This document shows positions 54,308 through 62,462 of a DNA stretch of 64,000 nt, piece after piece (within the stretch, counting starts at the first letter, position 1; every line of letters begins with the position of its first letter). The stretch spans positions 62,001 through 126,000 of the forward strand of contig JAEZMV010000028.1 of the NCBI GenBank assembly GCA_023414875.1, given 5' to 3'. The DNA is from Bacillota bacterium (GTDB lineage Bacteria; Bacillota; Clostridia; Lachnospirales; Lachnospiraceae). The notes below the pieces were generated by a model that was given only the letters and a program-made list of their open reading frames with translations, did not search any database and had not been told where the DNA came from. The translations under genes and the position numbers were made by a program.

Positions 54308-56332
54308 ATGAAAAAACGAATAGCGATTCTATTAGTCTTTACTCTGCTGCTTTCGATGGCAGCGTGCTCAGGTGCAAAGAAAATCACGCAGCAGCCGTTA
54401 GATAAGGAGACAGATACCGATAAGGTTGTAACCGATACCGACAAGACAGAAGACAATACCGATCAGGTTGTAGCTGATACTGATACGGAATGGGTGGTCT
54501 ATTGGTATCTCTGCGGTAGTGATCTGGAAAGCAATTACGGTGCCGCCACCAATGATCTGGCAGAGCTGATGGATGTGAAGCTACCGGAAAATGTGAAGGT
54601 AATCATTCAGACAGGCGGTTCGTTGGTATGGCAGAACGATATTGTAAATGCGGAAACGCTTGGACGCTATATCTATGATCATAACGGATTACAGCTCATA
54701 GAAGAGCTTCCCTCCGCCAGTATGGGTGATAGGCAGACACTTAAGGACTTTCTTGCCTTTGGGAAGGAATACTACCCTGCCAAGCGCACCGCTGTGGTAC
54801 TTTGGAATCACGGTGGCGGCTCAGTAACAGGTGCATCCTTTGATGAGCTGTACGGAATGGATTCTCTGAGCCTTGTAGAGATGTATCAGGCCTTCGCAGA
54901 AGTATTTGGAGAAGATCCGCAGAATCAACCGGTGGACATCATTGGTTTTGACACCTGTCTCATGGCAACGGTGGATACAGCCTATACCTTCTCCGGTATC
55001 GGCAAATACCTTGTGGCTTCACAGGAGGTAGAACCGGGCAATGGCTGGCTCTATAGCGGTTGGCTTGGGGCACTTGCAGGGACCCCGGATATGGAACCCC
55101 TGGAGCTGTCCAAGATTATCTGCGACAGCTATAAACAAGGCTGTGAGGAGGTTGGGACAGAGGACAGTATTACCCTGTCAGTCACCGATCTATCCAAGGT
55201 GTCCGGACTCATCACCGCTTATGACGATTTCGGTAAAGAAGCTCTGGCTTCGGCAGTGGAGAACCCGGCATTTTTTGCCCGCTTTTCTCAAATTGCGAAC
55301 AATGTTGAAAACTACGGTGGTAACACCCGAGAACAGGGCTATACCAATATGACTGACCTTGGAACTCTTGCTATAAAATCTTCAGAATTGCTACCCGAGA
55401 CCTCCGGAGCTGTAGCTGCCGCACTTGCTGACTGTGTTGTGTATAAGGTAAACGGAAAATATCGCCCGGAGTCAGCAGGGCTTTCCTGCTATTACAGCTA
55501 TAACGGTGATGTGGAGGACTTCAATGCCTATGTAGGCGTCGGTCCTGCAGATTCCTTCAAGTATCTGTATGCCTATGGCTTAACCGGTGAGCTTTCCGAA
55601 GAGGGTATGGACTATATCTCCCAGATGAATTACAGCTCTTTACCAGAGCTTCTGACCTTGAACAGTGTAAACTGGCAGGATATACCGGTAACCGTGGATG
55701 AGAACGGTAATTCTACCCTTACCCTGGGAAGTGAAGCGATCGATATTCTTTCATCCCTGACCTTTGAACTTTACTATGCCGATCCGGAGGAGGATATTCT
55801 GCTCTGCCTGGGTACTGACAACGATATTGTGGCAGACTGGGATAACGGCGTATTTAAAGATAATTTCAGGGGTGTATGGGGCAGTCTGGACGGCGCATTA
55901 TGCTATATGGAAATTGCCTATGAGGGCGAAGGCTATAACCAGTATTCCGTACCGATTCTGCTAAACGGTGAGGAATACAACCTGATGGTCATTTATGACT
56001 TTGAGACAGGGGGATATTCCATCGAGGGTGCCAGAAAGCCATTGGATGAAAGCGGTGCGGCGGATAAAAATCTCCGTTACCTGGTAGAAGGTGATGAAAT
56101 ACAGACCATTCATTATGGAACTGCGATCAGCGGTGATGGTGAGTTGACGGCCGTTCCGGTTGACACGATTAAGGTGACCCCCGAAATCGCCTTTGGAGAA
56201 ACTGAGCTTGGTGACGGCTTATTTATCATGATGTACGTTATGCGGGATAGCCAGGGCAATGATGCTTACTCCGCTGCTGTAACCTTTGAAGCGTCAGGTG
56301 GAGAGATTTTAACCAGTGTAGAGGAGCAGTAA
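54308..56332 (+). CDS. Clostripain-family cysteine peptidase lipoprotein
   Basis: I start at ATG 54308 behind GGAGAGGG. The 674-residue protein has a lipoprotein signal ending LLLSMAAC, then an Asp/Thr-rich spacer, then a C11 peptidase domain: WYLCGSDLES, VLWNHGGG with the catalytic His and GFDTCLM with the catalytic Cys. A beta-rich C-terminal part of about 300 residues follows. Clostripains cut after Arg and are usually secreted and self-activating. Its base composition looks richer in G and C than its neighbours, which may mark transfer. Confidence 0.9.
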   Translation: MKKRIAILLVFTLLLSMAACSGAKKITQQPLDKETDTDKVVTDTDKTEDNTDQVVADTDTEWVVYWYLCGSDLESNYGAATNDLAELMDVKLPENVKVIIQTGGSLVWQNDIVNAETLGRYIYDHNGLQLIEELPSASMGDRQTLKDFLAFGKEYYPAKRTAVVLWNHGGGSVTGASFDELYGMDSLSLVEMYQAFAEVFGEDPQNQPVDIIGFDTCLMATVDTAYTFSGIGKYLVASQEVEPGNGWLYSGWLGALAGTPDMEPLELSKIICDSYKQGCEEVGTEDSITLSVTDLSKVSGLITAYDDFGKEALASAVENPAFFARFSQIANNVENYGGNTREQGYTNMTDLGTLAIKSSELLPETSGAVAAALADCVVYKVNGKYRPESAGLSCYYSYNGDVEDFNAYVGVGPADSFKYLYAYGLTGELSEEGMDYISQMNYSSLPELLTLNSVNWQDIPVTVDENGNSTLTLGSEAIDILSSLTFELYYADPEEDILLCLGTDNDIVADWDNGVFKDNFRGVWGSLDGALCYMEIAYEGEGYNQYSVPILLNGEEYNLMVIYDFETGGYSIEGARKPLDESGAADKNLRYLVEGDEIQTIHYGTAISGDGELTAVPVDTIKVTPEIAFGETELGDGLFIMMYVMRDSQGNDAYSAAVTFEASGGEILTSVEEQ

Positions 56333-56367
56333 ATATAGCCAATCCAATAAGATAAAAAATTACTGAA

Positions 56368-56410
56368 CAGGAAGCCCAAGATTACCTAAGTGGTAAAATC
56401 GCACTTCCTG
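56368..56410 (+). terminator. Hairpin after the clostripain gene
   Basis: CAGGAAG (56368-56374) pairs with CTTCCTG (56404-56410), with GATT/AATC and ACC/GGT inside. CTCTTGAG follows, a weak tail. Confidence 0.55.
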
Positions 56411-56460
56411 CTCTTGAGAAACTTCATAATTACCGTACGTACTAAAATATCCTTGAGATA

Positions 56461-56489
56461 TTGACTTTTACTTATTGAACATCTATAAT
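56461..56489 (+). promoter_or_regulatory. Promoter of the RpiR gene
   Basis: TTGACT (56461-56466), a 17-base spacer and perfect TATAAT (56484-56489), about 55 bases before the start. Confidence 0.8.
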
Positions 56490-56543
56490 CAACTCTTATA
56501 AAGTATGATATTATCGGTTACAGAGCATTGAAAGGAGAGCAAA

Positions 56544-57389
56544 ATGGGCAGCTTTCAAAGCAGAATACCTGCAAAAATGAATTCCTTTTCAAGAAATCAA
56601 ACTATTGTTGCAAATTATATTATGGAGAATATGGAAAATGTTGCTTTTGATACGTTAAAGGAATTAGCAACTAAGATAAATGTCAGCACTACAACCATTA
56701 TTCGTTTTGCCAGGGAATTAGGTTACTCTGGTTTCTCAGACATGCAAAAGGATATTCAGAGAAATATTATTCACAAATCCTCATTGCCCGAGAGAATACA
56801 TCAGAACAAGAATAAAAGCAGCGATCAGTTGATGAAAGACTCCTTCGAGAATGATATTAAAAACATTCATGATACCATGGAGCTTGTATCTGATTCTGAC
56901 TTAAATAATGCAATAGATGCTATTTATAATGCCAATCAAGTATATGTACTGGGATTGCGTAGTTCCTTTTCAATGGCTCATTATGCTACCTCAAGATTAG
57001 CTCAGATTAGGAAGAACGTTAAATTAGTTCAAGCGGTCGGTATGATTTATCCGGAGGAAGTGGTGAGTGCCGGTAAAGGTGATGTATGCCTTGCGTTTTT
57101 ATTCCCCCGCTATTCTAAAACCAGTACCACCTTAATATCCTGGCTTAAGGCATATGACGTAAAGATTATTCTATTCACCAGTCCTAACTATACAATGGTA
57201 GAAGGTTATAGTGATATAGTCCTTCCCTGTGCCGTATCAGGGATATCCTTTAAGAATTCATTTGCAGCCCCTCTGTGTCTGATTAATTATATTGCAAATG
57301 CATGTGTATCGAAGAATCCTGAAAGATCAAAAAAAACCCTGGCTCAAATCGAGGAAATTCTAAGCCAAAGTTTTTATCTTGGAATTTAG
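56544..57389 (+). CDS. MurR/RpiR-family transcriptional regulator
   Basis: The 281-residue protein has an N-terminal RpiR helix-turn-helix (about 1-77; VAFDTLKELATKINVSTTTIIRFARELG) and a C-terminal SIS sugar-phosphate-binding domain (about 125-250; VYVLGLRSSFSMAHYA). RpiR proteins sense phosphosugars and control sugar or amino-sugar genes. Strong ribosome site AAAGGAGAG. It is monocistronic with its own promoter and terminator; no sugar genes adjoin it, so the regulon is unknown. Confidence 0.92.
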   Translation: MGSFQSRIPAKMNSFSRNQTIVANYIMENMENVAFDTLKELATKINVSTTTIIRFARELGYSGFSDMQKDIQRNIIHKSSLPERIHQNKNKSSDQLMKDSFENDIKNIHDTMELVSDSDLNNAIDAIYNANQVYVLGLRSSFSMAHYATSRLAQIRKNVKLVQAVGMIYPEEVVSAGKGDVCLAFLFPRYSKTSTTLISWLKAYDVKIILFTSPNYTMVEGYSDIVLPCAVSGISFKNSFAAPLCLINYIANACVSKNPERSKKTLAQIEEILSQSFYLGI

Positions 57390-57419
57390 ATTTTTATCAA
57401 ATATACCAAATACTTAGCA

Positions 57420-57480
57420 GAGGCTATGTAAATCCCATCCTTTTATTGGACAGATTTACATAGCCTCATTTTGATTTTTT
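57420..57480 (+). terminator. Terminator after the RpiR gene
   Basis: GAGGCTATGTAAATC (57420-57434) pairs perfectly over 15 bp with 57453-57467; ATTTTGATTTTTT follows. Confidence 0.9.
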
Positions 57481-57754
57481 AAATATAGTTATTCCATTGT
57501 TTAATTTCTTAAATAAAGTTATCCATTGTTTTAATTTCATAAATAAAGTTATCCATTGTTTTAATTTCTCAAATAAAGTTATTCCATTGTTTTGATTTCT
57601 TAAATAAAGTTATTCCATTGTTTAATTTCTTAAATAAAGTTATCCATTGTTTTAATTTCTCAAATAATGTTATTCCATTGTTTTAATTTCTTAAATAAAG
57701 TAATTCGATTGTGTTAATTTCTTAAATAAAGTTATCCATTGTATTTTATTTCTT
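57481..57754. repeat. Minisatellite of nine 30-31-bp units
   Basis: Nine direct copies with no spacers, each near AAATAAAGTTATCCATTG followed by TTTTAATTTCTT. Units start at 57481, 57511, 57541, 57571, 57602, 57632, 57662, 57693 and 57724, and differ by one to four bases. It fills the space between the RpiR terminator and the 3' end of the minus-strand GntR gene, touching that gene's stop codon. No CRISPR features are present. Confidence 0.92.
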
Positions 57755-58433
57755 ATATTCCAGTACTGTCTTGTATAATATTTCGTATTTGAATTACCGT
57801 TCTGTTCCAATGCTGTTGTATGATTAAGTCTGCACTAAATTCATCTTTTCTTTCCATTGCGGAAATTAGCTTTTCGTGCTCTGCTACAGACTCAGAAATA
57901 TCGATATTTCTTTTAAAAAACATAAATTCAAGTCGCAAAACATGACTCATCAACGTATCGCAAAAACTCATAATATAGCTATTACCGGCTATCCTAATAA
58001 TGTAATCATGAAATTCTTTATCCAGATTAGTAATACCAGTAATATCTTTTCTCTCTGCTTCCTGTTGAAATTTATAATTAATAGCTTTTAATTCAGCAAA
58101 ATTACTTTGAGTCCCTTTTTCTGTTGCCATGTTTACTGCTAATCGTTGTAATGCTATCAAAGGCTTATACCACTGATCAATATTTTCTGTCTCGATTTCG
58201 GTCACAATAGTTGCTTTTCCCGGAAAGGATTTAATTAATTTTTGTTCTTCTAACAGCTGAAACGCTTCTCTGACCGGGGTACGACTAACGGAGAAATAAT
58301 CAGCCATTTCCCCATCCATAAGCTTCTCTCCCGGACGTAATGTGCCTTCAATAATCCATTTTTTTATTGTTTCATATACAACTTCTTTTGCAGACGCTCT
58401 TAGCTTGTCTTCTTTTTTATCTGGTATAGGCAT
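57753..58433 (-). CDS. FadR-subfamily GntR regulator (FCD domain)
   Basis: The start is ATG 58433 behind AGGGGG (the TTG at 58436 is also open). The 226-residue protein has an N-terminal winged helix (KEVVYETIKKWIIEGTLRPGEKL, VSRTPVREAFQLLEEQKLI) and a C-terminal FCD helical ligand domain with EFHDYIIRIAGN and EHEKLISAME giving the metal-binding Asp/His residues. FCD regulators sense small carboxylic acids such as sugar acids, lactate or glycolate. It lies downstream of the enolase-like and glycerate-kinase group and is likely their regulator. Confidence 0.9.
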   Translation of the reverse strand: MPIPDKKEDKLRASAKEVVYETIKKWIIEGTLRPGEKLMDGEMADYFSVSRTPVREAFQLLEEQKLIKSFPGKATIVTEIETENIDQWYKPLIALQRLAVNMATEKGTQSNFAELKAINYKFQQEAERKDITGITNLDKEFHDYIIRIAGNSYIMSFCDTLMSHVLRLEFMFFKRNIDISESVAEHEKLISAMERKDEFSADLIIQQHWNRTVIQIRNIIQDSTGI

Positions 58434-58504
58434 CAAGAATACCCCCTAATCAACAAACGTTATACCGTTCAGTACGTTATGTATTTTTCATACTAAACCT
58501 TCAT

Positions 58505-58678
58505 GCTGCATCTTCGATGCAGCTCAAAACTCGGAAGAATTAAGGAACGAGCACCATTGTGCGAGTTTCGCAGATTCTTCCCGTGTGAATTGCTTTTTAA
58601 TTCACACTAACAAAGCATGGCTGCTTTTGCCGCAAATGCTTCATATGAAAAGAATTCAACTTTGTTGAATTCTTTTCA
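58505..58678 (-). other. Block of five consecutive hairpins upstream of the GntR gene
   Basis: Five inverted repeats follow one another: GCTGCATC/GATGCAGC (58505-58523); GGAAGAAT/ATTCTTCC (58533-58581) with GCAC/GTGC inside; GTGTGAATT/AATTCACAC (58583-58607); AAGCAT/ATGCTT (about 58613-58640); and a perfect 14-bp stem at 58647-58677 (GAAAAGAATTCAAC and complement). It lies in the 357-base spacer between the nucleotidyltransferase and GntR genes. No ORF is present. It may be a repeat element or a folded leader. Confidence 0.75.
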
Positions 58679-58748
58679 CGCTACTATAATTATACAGTAA
58701 GGCTAAAATGTTTTCTAGTATTTTCTATCATATTTTTTGTTTTTGCAT

Positions 58749-58777
58749 AAGGTGAATGTATTTTTAAGTTCACCCTT
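58749..58777 (-). terminator. Terminator-like hairpin after the nucleotidyltransferase gene
   Basis: GGTGAA (58751-58756) pairs with TTCACC (58769-58774), with further A/T pairs outside. It lies 14 bases after the minus-strand stop. The tail on the minus strand is A/T-rich without a clean T run. Confidence 0.45.
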
Positions 58778-58790
58778 GCAGTGTCATATG

Positions 58791-59453
58791 TCAGAGGGCA
58801 GTTACGGGAGTATCTTGTGAGGTTATCAGTGTTGCATAGGAGGTGTTATTTGTCCTGTCATGATCAGTTACGTAATGAATATCGAGCATATAGGGTGATT
58901 TAATCCCATTGTTTATGAAGTTTATTTCTGATAGAATTTGATCCCATTTTGATAAATAGGCTTCCAATTCCATAAAGTGAGGCTTCTCCTCGGCGATATA
59001 AATAAGGATATCTATATCACTTCCCCTTGTTGCAGTCATGTTATTCGTGCTACCAAATAAGTATATTCCTTTGATTCCAAAATAGGGGCGTTGAATACTA
59101 CGAGCGATTTTGACAGACATGTTATACCGCCATTCCCATCCGTGTTGGTCAAAATAATTTGAGCTGGAATTCTTAACTAATTCGTTCGAATATAGAGTGT
59201 GTTTTTTAAGTAGAGGGTATTTTATGGTAAATTGATGATAGGCTTCGTATTTTCTTTCAATTTCATTTAATGAGCTTTCTTTTTTAAACAGCAGACTAGA
59301 TAAACTCTTTAAGTGTTCTATATATATCCATTTGATTATGGATGACGTAAGCTGATCTGTTGGAATACTAAATAATGCCAAATCAAAAAGATATTGCTTT
59401 AACTCACAGGAAGTCAAGGAAAATGAACTTTGATTAATAAGAGTAGAAGACAT
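58791..59453 (-). CDS. Nucleotidyltransferase-fold protein, function unknown
   Basis: I start at ATG 59453 behind GAAAGGGTG, giving 220 residues; a GTG three codons upstream is possible. The C-terminal half has the nucleotidyltransferase beta signature YLFGSTNNMTATRGSDIDIL (GS and DxD metal site) and a third acidic residue in YMLDIHYV. The N-terminal 100 residues are helical. The family includes kanamycin-type and MNT antitoxin-type transferases. Its place between GDH and a GntR regulator suggests a regulatory or modifying role, which is inference. No HEPN partner is visible. Confidence 0.8.
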   Translation of the reverse strand: MSSTLINQSSFSLTSCELKQYLFDLALFSIPTDQLTSSIIKWIYIEHLKSLSSLLFKKESSLNEIERKYEAYHQFTIKYPLLKKHTLYSNELVKNSSSNYFDQHGWEWRYNMSVKIARSIQRPYFGIKGIYLFGSTNNMTATRGSDIDILIYIAEEKPHFMELEAYLSKWDQILSEINFINNGIKSPYMLDIHYVTDHDRTNNTSYATLITSQDTPVTAL

Positions 59454-59508
59454 AGAAAACACCCTTTCATCATACTTAAATAGAATTTATTTATAATAAT
59501 AAGGAAAG

Positions 59509-59542
59509 GAGCTCCACTCCAGTTAGATAAGGAGTGGAGCTC
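59509..59542 (-). terminator. Terminator-like hairpin after the GDH gene
   Basis: GAGCTCCACTCC (59509-59520) and its perfect complement (59531-59542) form a 12-bp stem with a 10-base loop. On the minus strand CTTTCCTT follows. A second small hairpin, ACATCGG/CCGATGT, lies beside it at 59545-59562. Confidence 0.6.
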
Positions 59543-59590
59543 ATACATCGGACTGCCGATGTTTTTATGGAAATGTTTCGACTAGGGCTT

Positions 59591-60850
59591 TTACGGCCAG
59601 ATTCCTCTGGATTTCTTGGCATCAATAACACGCTTAATAGCAATGAGATAAGCGCCTTGGCGGAGGGAAGTATTTTTTTCCTTTGCCATATCACATACTG
59701 ATTGGAAGGAGCTAGTCATAATTGCTTCCAATTTGCTATTTACATCTTCTTTTGTCCAATATAGAGACTGTATATTTTGAACCCATTCAAAATAGGATAC
59801 GATAACACCGCCTGTATTTGCTAATATGTCGGGAACAATCGTAACCCCTTTATTAGTCAATACCTCATCGGCCTCCATGGTAGTGGGTCCATTGGCAGCT
59901 TCTACAATAATCTTAGCTTTGATATCATGTACGTTATCCTTATTGATTTGGTTTTCCAGAGCTGCAGGAATTAATACGGTGGTTTCTAGTTCAAGTAACT
60001 CCTTGTTATTAATGACTACTGCATCAGTAACAAAATCCTTGAGTAAATTTTTCTTGGACTTGCTGAGGAAATCATAAATACTCGGGATATCAAGACCATT
60101 CGGATTATACAATCCGCAAGAAACATCACTTACTGCAATCACCTTCATACCTGCTTCGTGTAATAACAGTGCGGCGATGCTGCCTACATTACCCATACCT
60201 TGAACTACTAAGGAAGAACCCTCTATCGGGATGTTTTTATATTTTAAGATGCTCTTTGTTATAATGCTCACACCATATCCTGTAGCTTCATTTCTACCTA
60301 AAGAACCACCCAGAGAGATAGGCTTTCCGGTTACAACTCCAGGTACTGCATGTCCTTTTAGCATGCTATAGGTATCCATAATCCAGCCCATGATTTCGGG
60401 AGTTGTACCAACATCAGGAGCGGGGATGTCCTGGTCGGGTCCAATTAAAGGAGCAATTGCTGAAGTGAAACGACGAGTAATTCTTGAGAGCTCTCCGCTT
60501 GACAGCTTGGTAGGATCACAAATGATACCTCCTTTTCCACCACCATAGGGGATATTTACAACGGCACATTTAAAGGTCATCCATGCAGAGAGTGCCTTTA
60601 CTTCATCCTCATTTACGTTATAATGATAGCGAATACCACCTTTTGCAGGACCTCTTGAGGTAGAGTGTTGGATTCGAAAACCTTCAAAAACTTTTACAGT
60701 TCCATCATCCATATTAACTGGTATAGATACCTTTAATTCCCTTTCTGGATATTTTATTGCTTCATAATCATTTTTGTCATACCCAAGTATATTAGCTGTT
60801 TTATCAATAATATTAAGAACTTCTTCATATGGATTATAGTCTTTTGACAT
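59591..60850 (-). CDS. Glutamate dehydrogenase family (Glu/Leu/Phe/Val dehydrogenase)
   Basis: The 419-residue enzyme interconverts glutamate and 2-oxoglutarate plus ammonia with NAD(P). Motifs: GGIRYH with the substrate Lys nearby (MTFKCAVVNIPYGGGKGG), the proton-transfer Asp in PAPDVGT, GGSLGRNEATGYG, and the nucleotide loop QGMGNVGSIAA. AGAAGGAAGG precedes the ATG. It lies between the enolase-like gene and the nucleotidyltransferase, 188 and 137 bases away. Preference for NAD or NADP, and for Glu over other amino acids, is not settled by sequence reading. Confidence 0.92.
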   Translation of the reverse strand: MSKDYNPYEEVLNIIDKTANILGYDKNDYEAIKYPERELKVSIPVNMDDGTVKVFEGFRIQHSTSRGPAKGGIRYHYNVNEDEVKALSAWMTFKCAVVNIPYGGGKGGIICDPTKLSSGELSRITRRFTSAIAPLIGPDQDIPAPDVGTTPEIMGWIMDTYSMLKGHAVPGVVTGKPISLGGSLGRNEATGYGVSIITKSILKYKNIPIEGSSLVVQGMGNVGSIAALLLHEAGMKVIAVSDVSCGLYNPNGLDIPSIYDFLSKSKKNLLKDFVTDAVVINNKELLELETTVLIPAALENQINKDNVHDIKAKIIVEAANGPTTMEADEVLTNKGVTIVPDILANTGGVIVSYFEWVQNIQSLYWTKEDVNSKLEAIMTSSFQSVCDMAKEKNTSLRQGAYLIAIKRVIDAKKSRGIWP

Positions 60851-60989
60851 TATTATACCTTCCTTCTGATGTATGCAATTCGACTATCTATATTTTTACA
60901 GATTATATAATAAGCTGTTATAGTTTATAAATTTAGGTTAATAAAGATGACAAACAGTGCGCGCCTGCTGCTATGTCAATGTACTGATA

Positions 60990-61028
60990 CTCACAATCAA
61001 AATACTTGGGATACGTTGATTTTGTGAG
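60990..61028 (-). other. Hairpin between the enolase-like and GDH genes
   Basis: CTCACAA (60990-60996) pairs with TTTGTGAG (61021-61028), with TCAA/TTGA inside. It starts 10 bases after the enolase-like stop on the minus strand. No T run follows, so termination is uncertain. Confidence 0.4.
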
Positions 61029-61038
61029 TTGATATATA

Positions 61039-62313
61039 TTAAAATTTAATAATATCCGATATGTCCGCAAGCTTGCAGCCTGGGTTTAAATCACAAGCAC
61101 GCATTAAGAAATTAAGCTTTTCAATGCGCTCACCTGATTTGGGACAACCGTTTTTGATAAAGCCAATTTGTAAACCTACGGCCAAGTCCATTACGACATC
61201 ATCAATAACACCGCCGGAGCGACCTGAAGGTACAGCGAGTAAGCCATGCTCTCTAGCAAAGTAATAAGTATCCAGAGCTTCTGTTATCGTCCCTACCTGA
61301 TTGGGTTTAAGGATAAAACCATCAATGGAATTATTTTCATAGGCCCTTATCAGTCTTTCTTTATTCGTAACGATAAAATCATCACCCAAAAGAATAGTTC
61401 TTGTTATCTGTTCTTTGGCTTTTTTATAGCCATCCCAGTCATTTTCGTCCAGCATATCCTCAATAAAAATAAAATTATATTTTTCAGTAAGACTCTTCAT
61501 ATATGTAATCAACTCATCGGAGGAGATGCGTTTCTGTTTTAAATAATAGGTGTTAGTTTTTGCATCATACATCTCACTGGAAGCACAGTCAAAGCAGTAG
61601 CCGAACTTACCGCCATATCCACCGATATTGATTGCTTCGTTAATTATATCTAATATCTCCTCAGGATCTTCGGTGAAAGCAGCATAACCGTAAGAGTTGG
61701 CAACATCTGGAGCTTTGCCTAAATATTTTGTCAAAACATTTTTTAGTTCATTGAAGGTGTTAACACTAATTTCGACTGCTTCATAAATCGTATCTGCCTT
61801 ATAAGGCATTACGATGAATTCGTTAAAGGGCTGGGTCACTGTTGCATAATGTCCGCCATTTATTACGTTAAAGCTGGGTATGGGAACTGTTTTAATTTTT
61901 TCCTTTGCAAGATATTCATATAAGGGTACCTTGTGAGTACTAGCGGCTGCTCTAAAGCATGCGATGGAGGTAGAGTAAATAGCGTTTCCACCTAGGTTTT
62001 CCTTGCGAGGTGAACCATCCAACTCAATCATTATATTATCTATTGTACGTTGGTCGTTGATATCCTTGCCGATTAGAGCCGGAGCAATGATACGATTTAC
62101 ATTATCAACTGCCTTATGAACGCTAAGCCCATGGTATTCAGAGGGGTCGTTGTCTCTTAGAACATGGGATTCGTACATTCCCACAGAGGAACCGGTAGGA
62201 GCAGAACCTCTGCCAAGAAACCCATCCTCCGTGATTACATCGACTTCAACCATGGGACGACATTTGCAGTCAATGGTTTGTCGAGCTTGGATAGATTTAA
62301 TTTTGGAACTCAT
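61039..62313 (-). CDS. Enolase-family protein with altered active site, probably not a glycolytic enolase
   Basis: The 424 residues align with enolase from end to end. Kept: the mobile loop GSAPTGSSVGMYE (36-48), Glu-165, metal ligands D242, E285 and D311 or D312, the base Lys-336 in LKPNQVGT, and Lys-387. Changed: the acid Glu of VGDEGG is replaced (ANSYGY, Tyr-208); the His of HRSGET becomes Gly-364 in SGRSGG; and the His of NGGEHAD becomes Tyr-156 in NGGHYAT. These residues act in acid catalysis and bind the phosphate. AAGGAGAG precedes the ATG. It sits beside glycerate 2-kinase, so a related sugar-acid dehydratase or binding role is possible. Confidence 0.85.
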   Translation of the reverse strand: MSSKIKSIQARQTIDCKCRPMVEVDVITEDGFLGRGSAPTGSSVGMYESHVLRDNDPSEYHGLSVHKAVDNVNRIIAPALIGKDINDQRTIDNIMIELDGSPRKENLGGNAIYSTSIACFRAAASTHKVPLYEYLAKEKIKTVPIPSFNVINGGHYATVTQPFNEFIVMPYKADTIYEAVEISVNTFNELKNVLTKYLGKAPDVANSYGYAAFTEDPEEILDIINEAINIGGYGGKFGYCFDCASSEMYDAKTNTYYLKQKRISSDELITYMKSLTEKYNFIFIEDMLDENDWDGYKKAKEQITRTILLGDDFIVTNKERLIRAYENNSIDGFILKPNQVGTITEALDTYYFAREHGLLAVPSGRSGGVIDDVVMDLAVGLQIGFIKNGCPKSGERIEKLNFLMRACDLNPGCKLADISDIIKF

Positions 62314-62383
62314 TGTTAACTCTCCTTTTATTATTTCTGTTAATGATTACAATGCATAATTGCTCTTATTATTTTGGGGAGAC

Positions 62384-62414
62384 CCTGGCGGATTGAATGG
62401 GGGGATCCGCCAGG
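62384..62414 (-). other. Hairpin between the glycerate kinase and enolase-like genes
   Basis: CCTGGCGGAT (62384-62393) pairs perfectly with ATCCGCCAGG (62405-62414). It lies about 50 bases after the glycerate kinase stop on the minus strand. The following sequence is not T-rich, so it may be a partial terminator or an RNA-stability element. Confidence 0.55.
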
Positions 62415-62462
62415 AAAGCCATAGTGAATGGCTTTATATTTCAAACTATCGTAATTGTCTAA

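Noticed and set aside
57481..57754. CRISPR array
   Set aside because: The 30-31-bp units follow one another with no spacers, so this is a tandem minisatellite, and no cas gene is nearby.
57753..59453. HEPN/MNT toxin-antitoxin pair with the nucleotidyltransferase
   Set aside because: No HEPN-type partner is adjacent, and the neighbours are a GntR regulator and GDH.
61039..62313. Glycolytic enolase (eno)
   Set aside because: Key acid and phosphate-binding residues are replaced, so the standard name would mislead.
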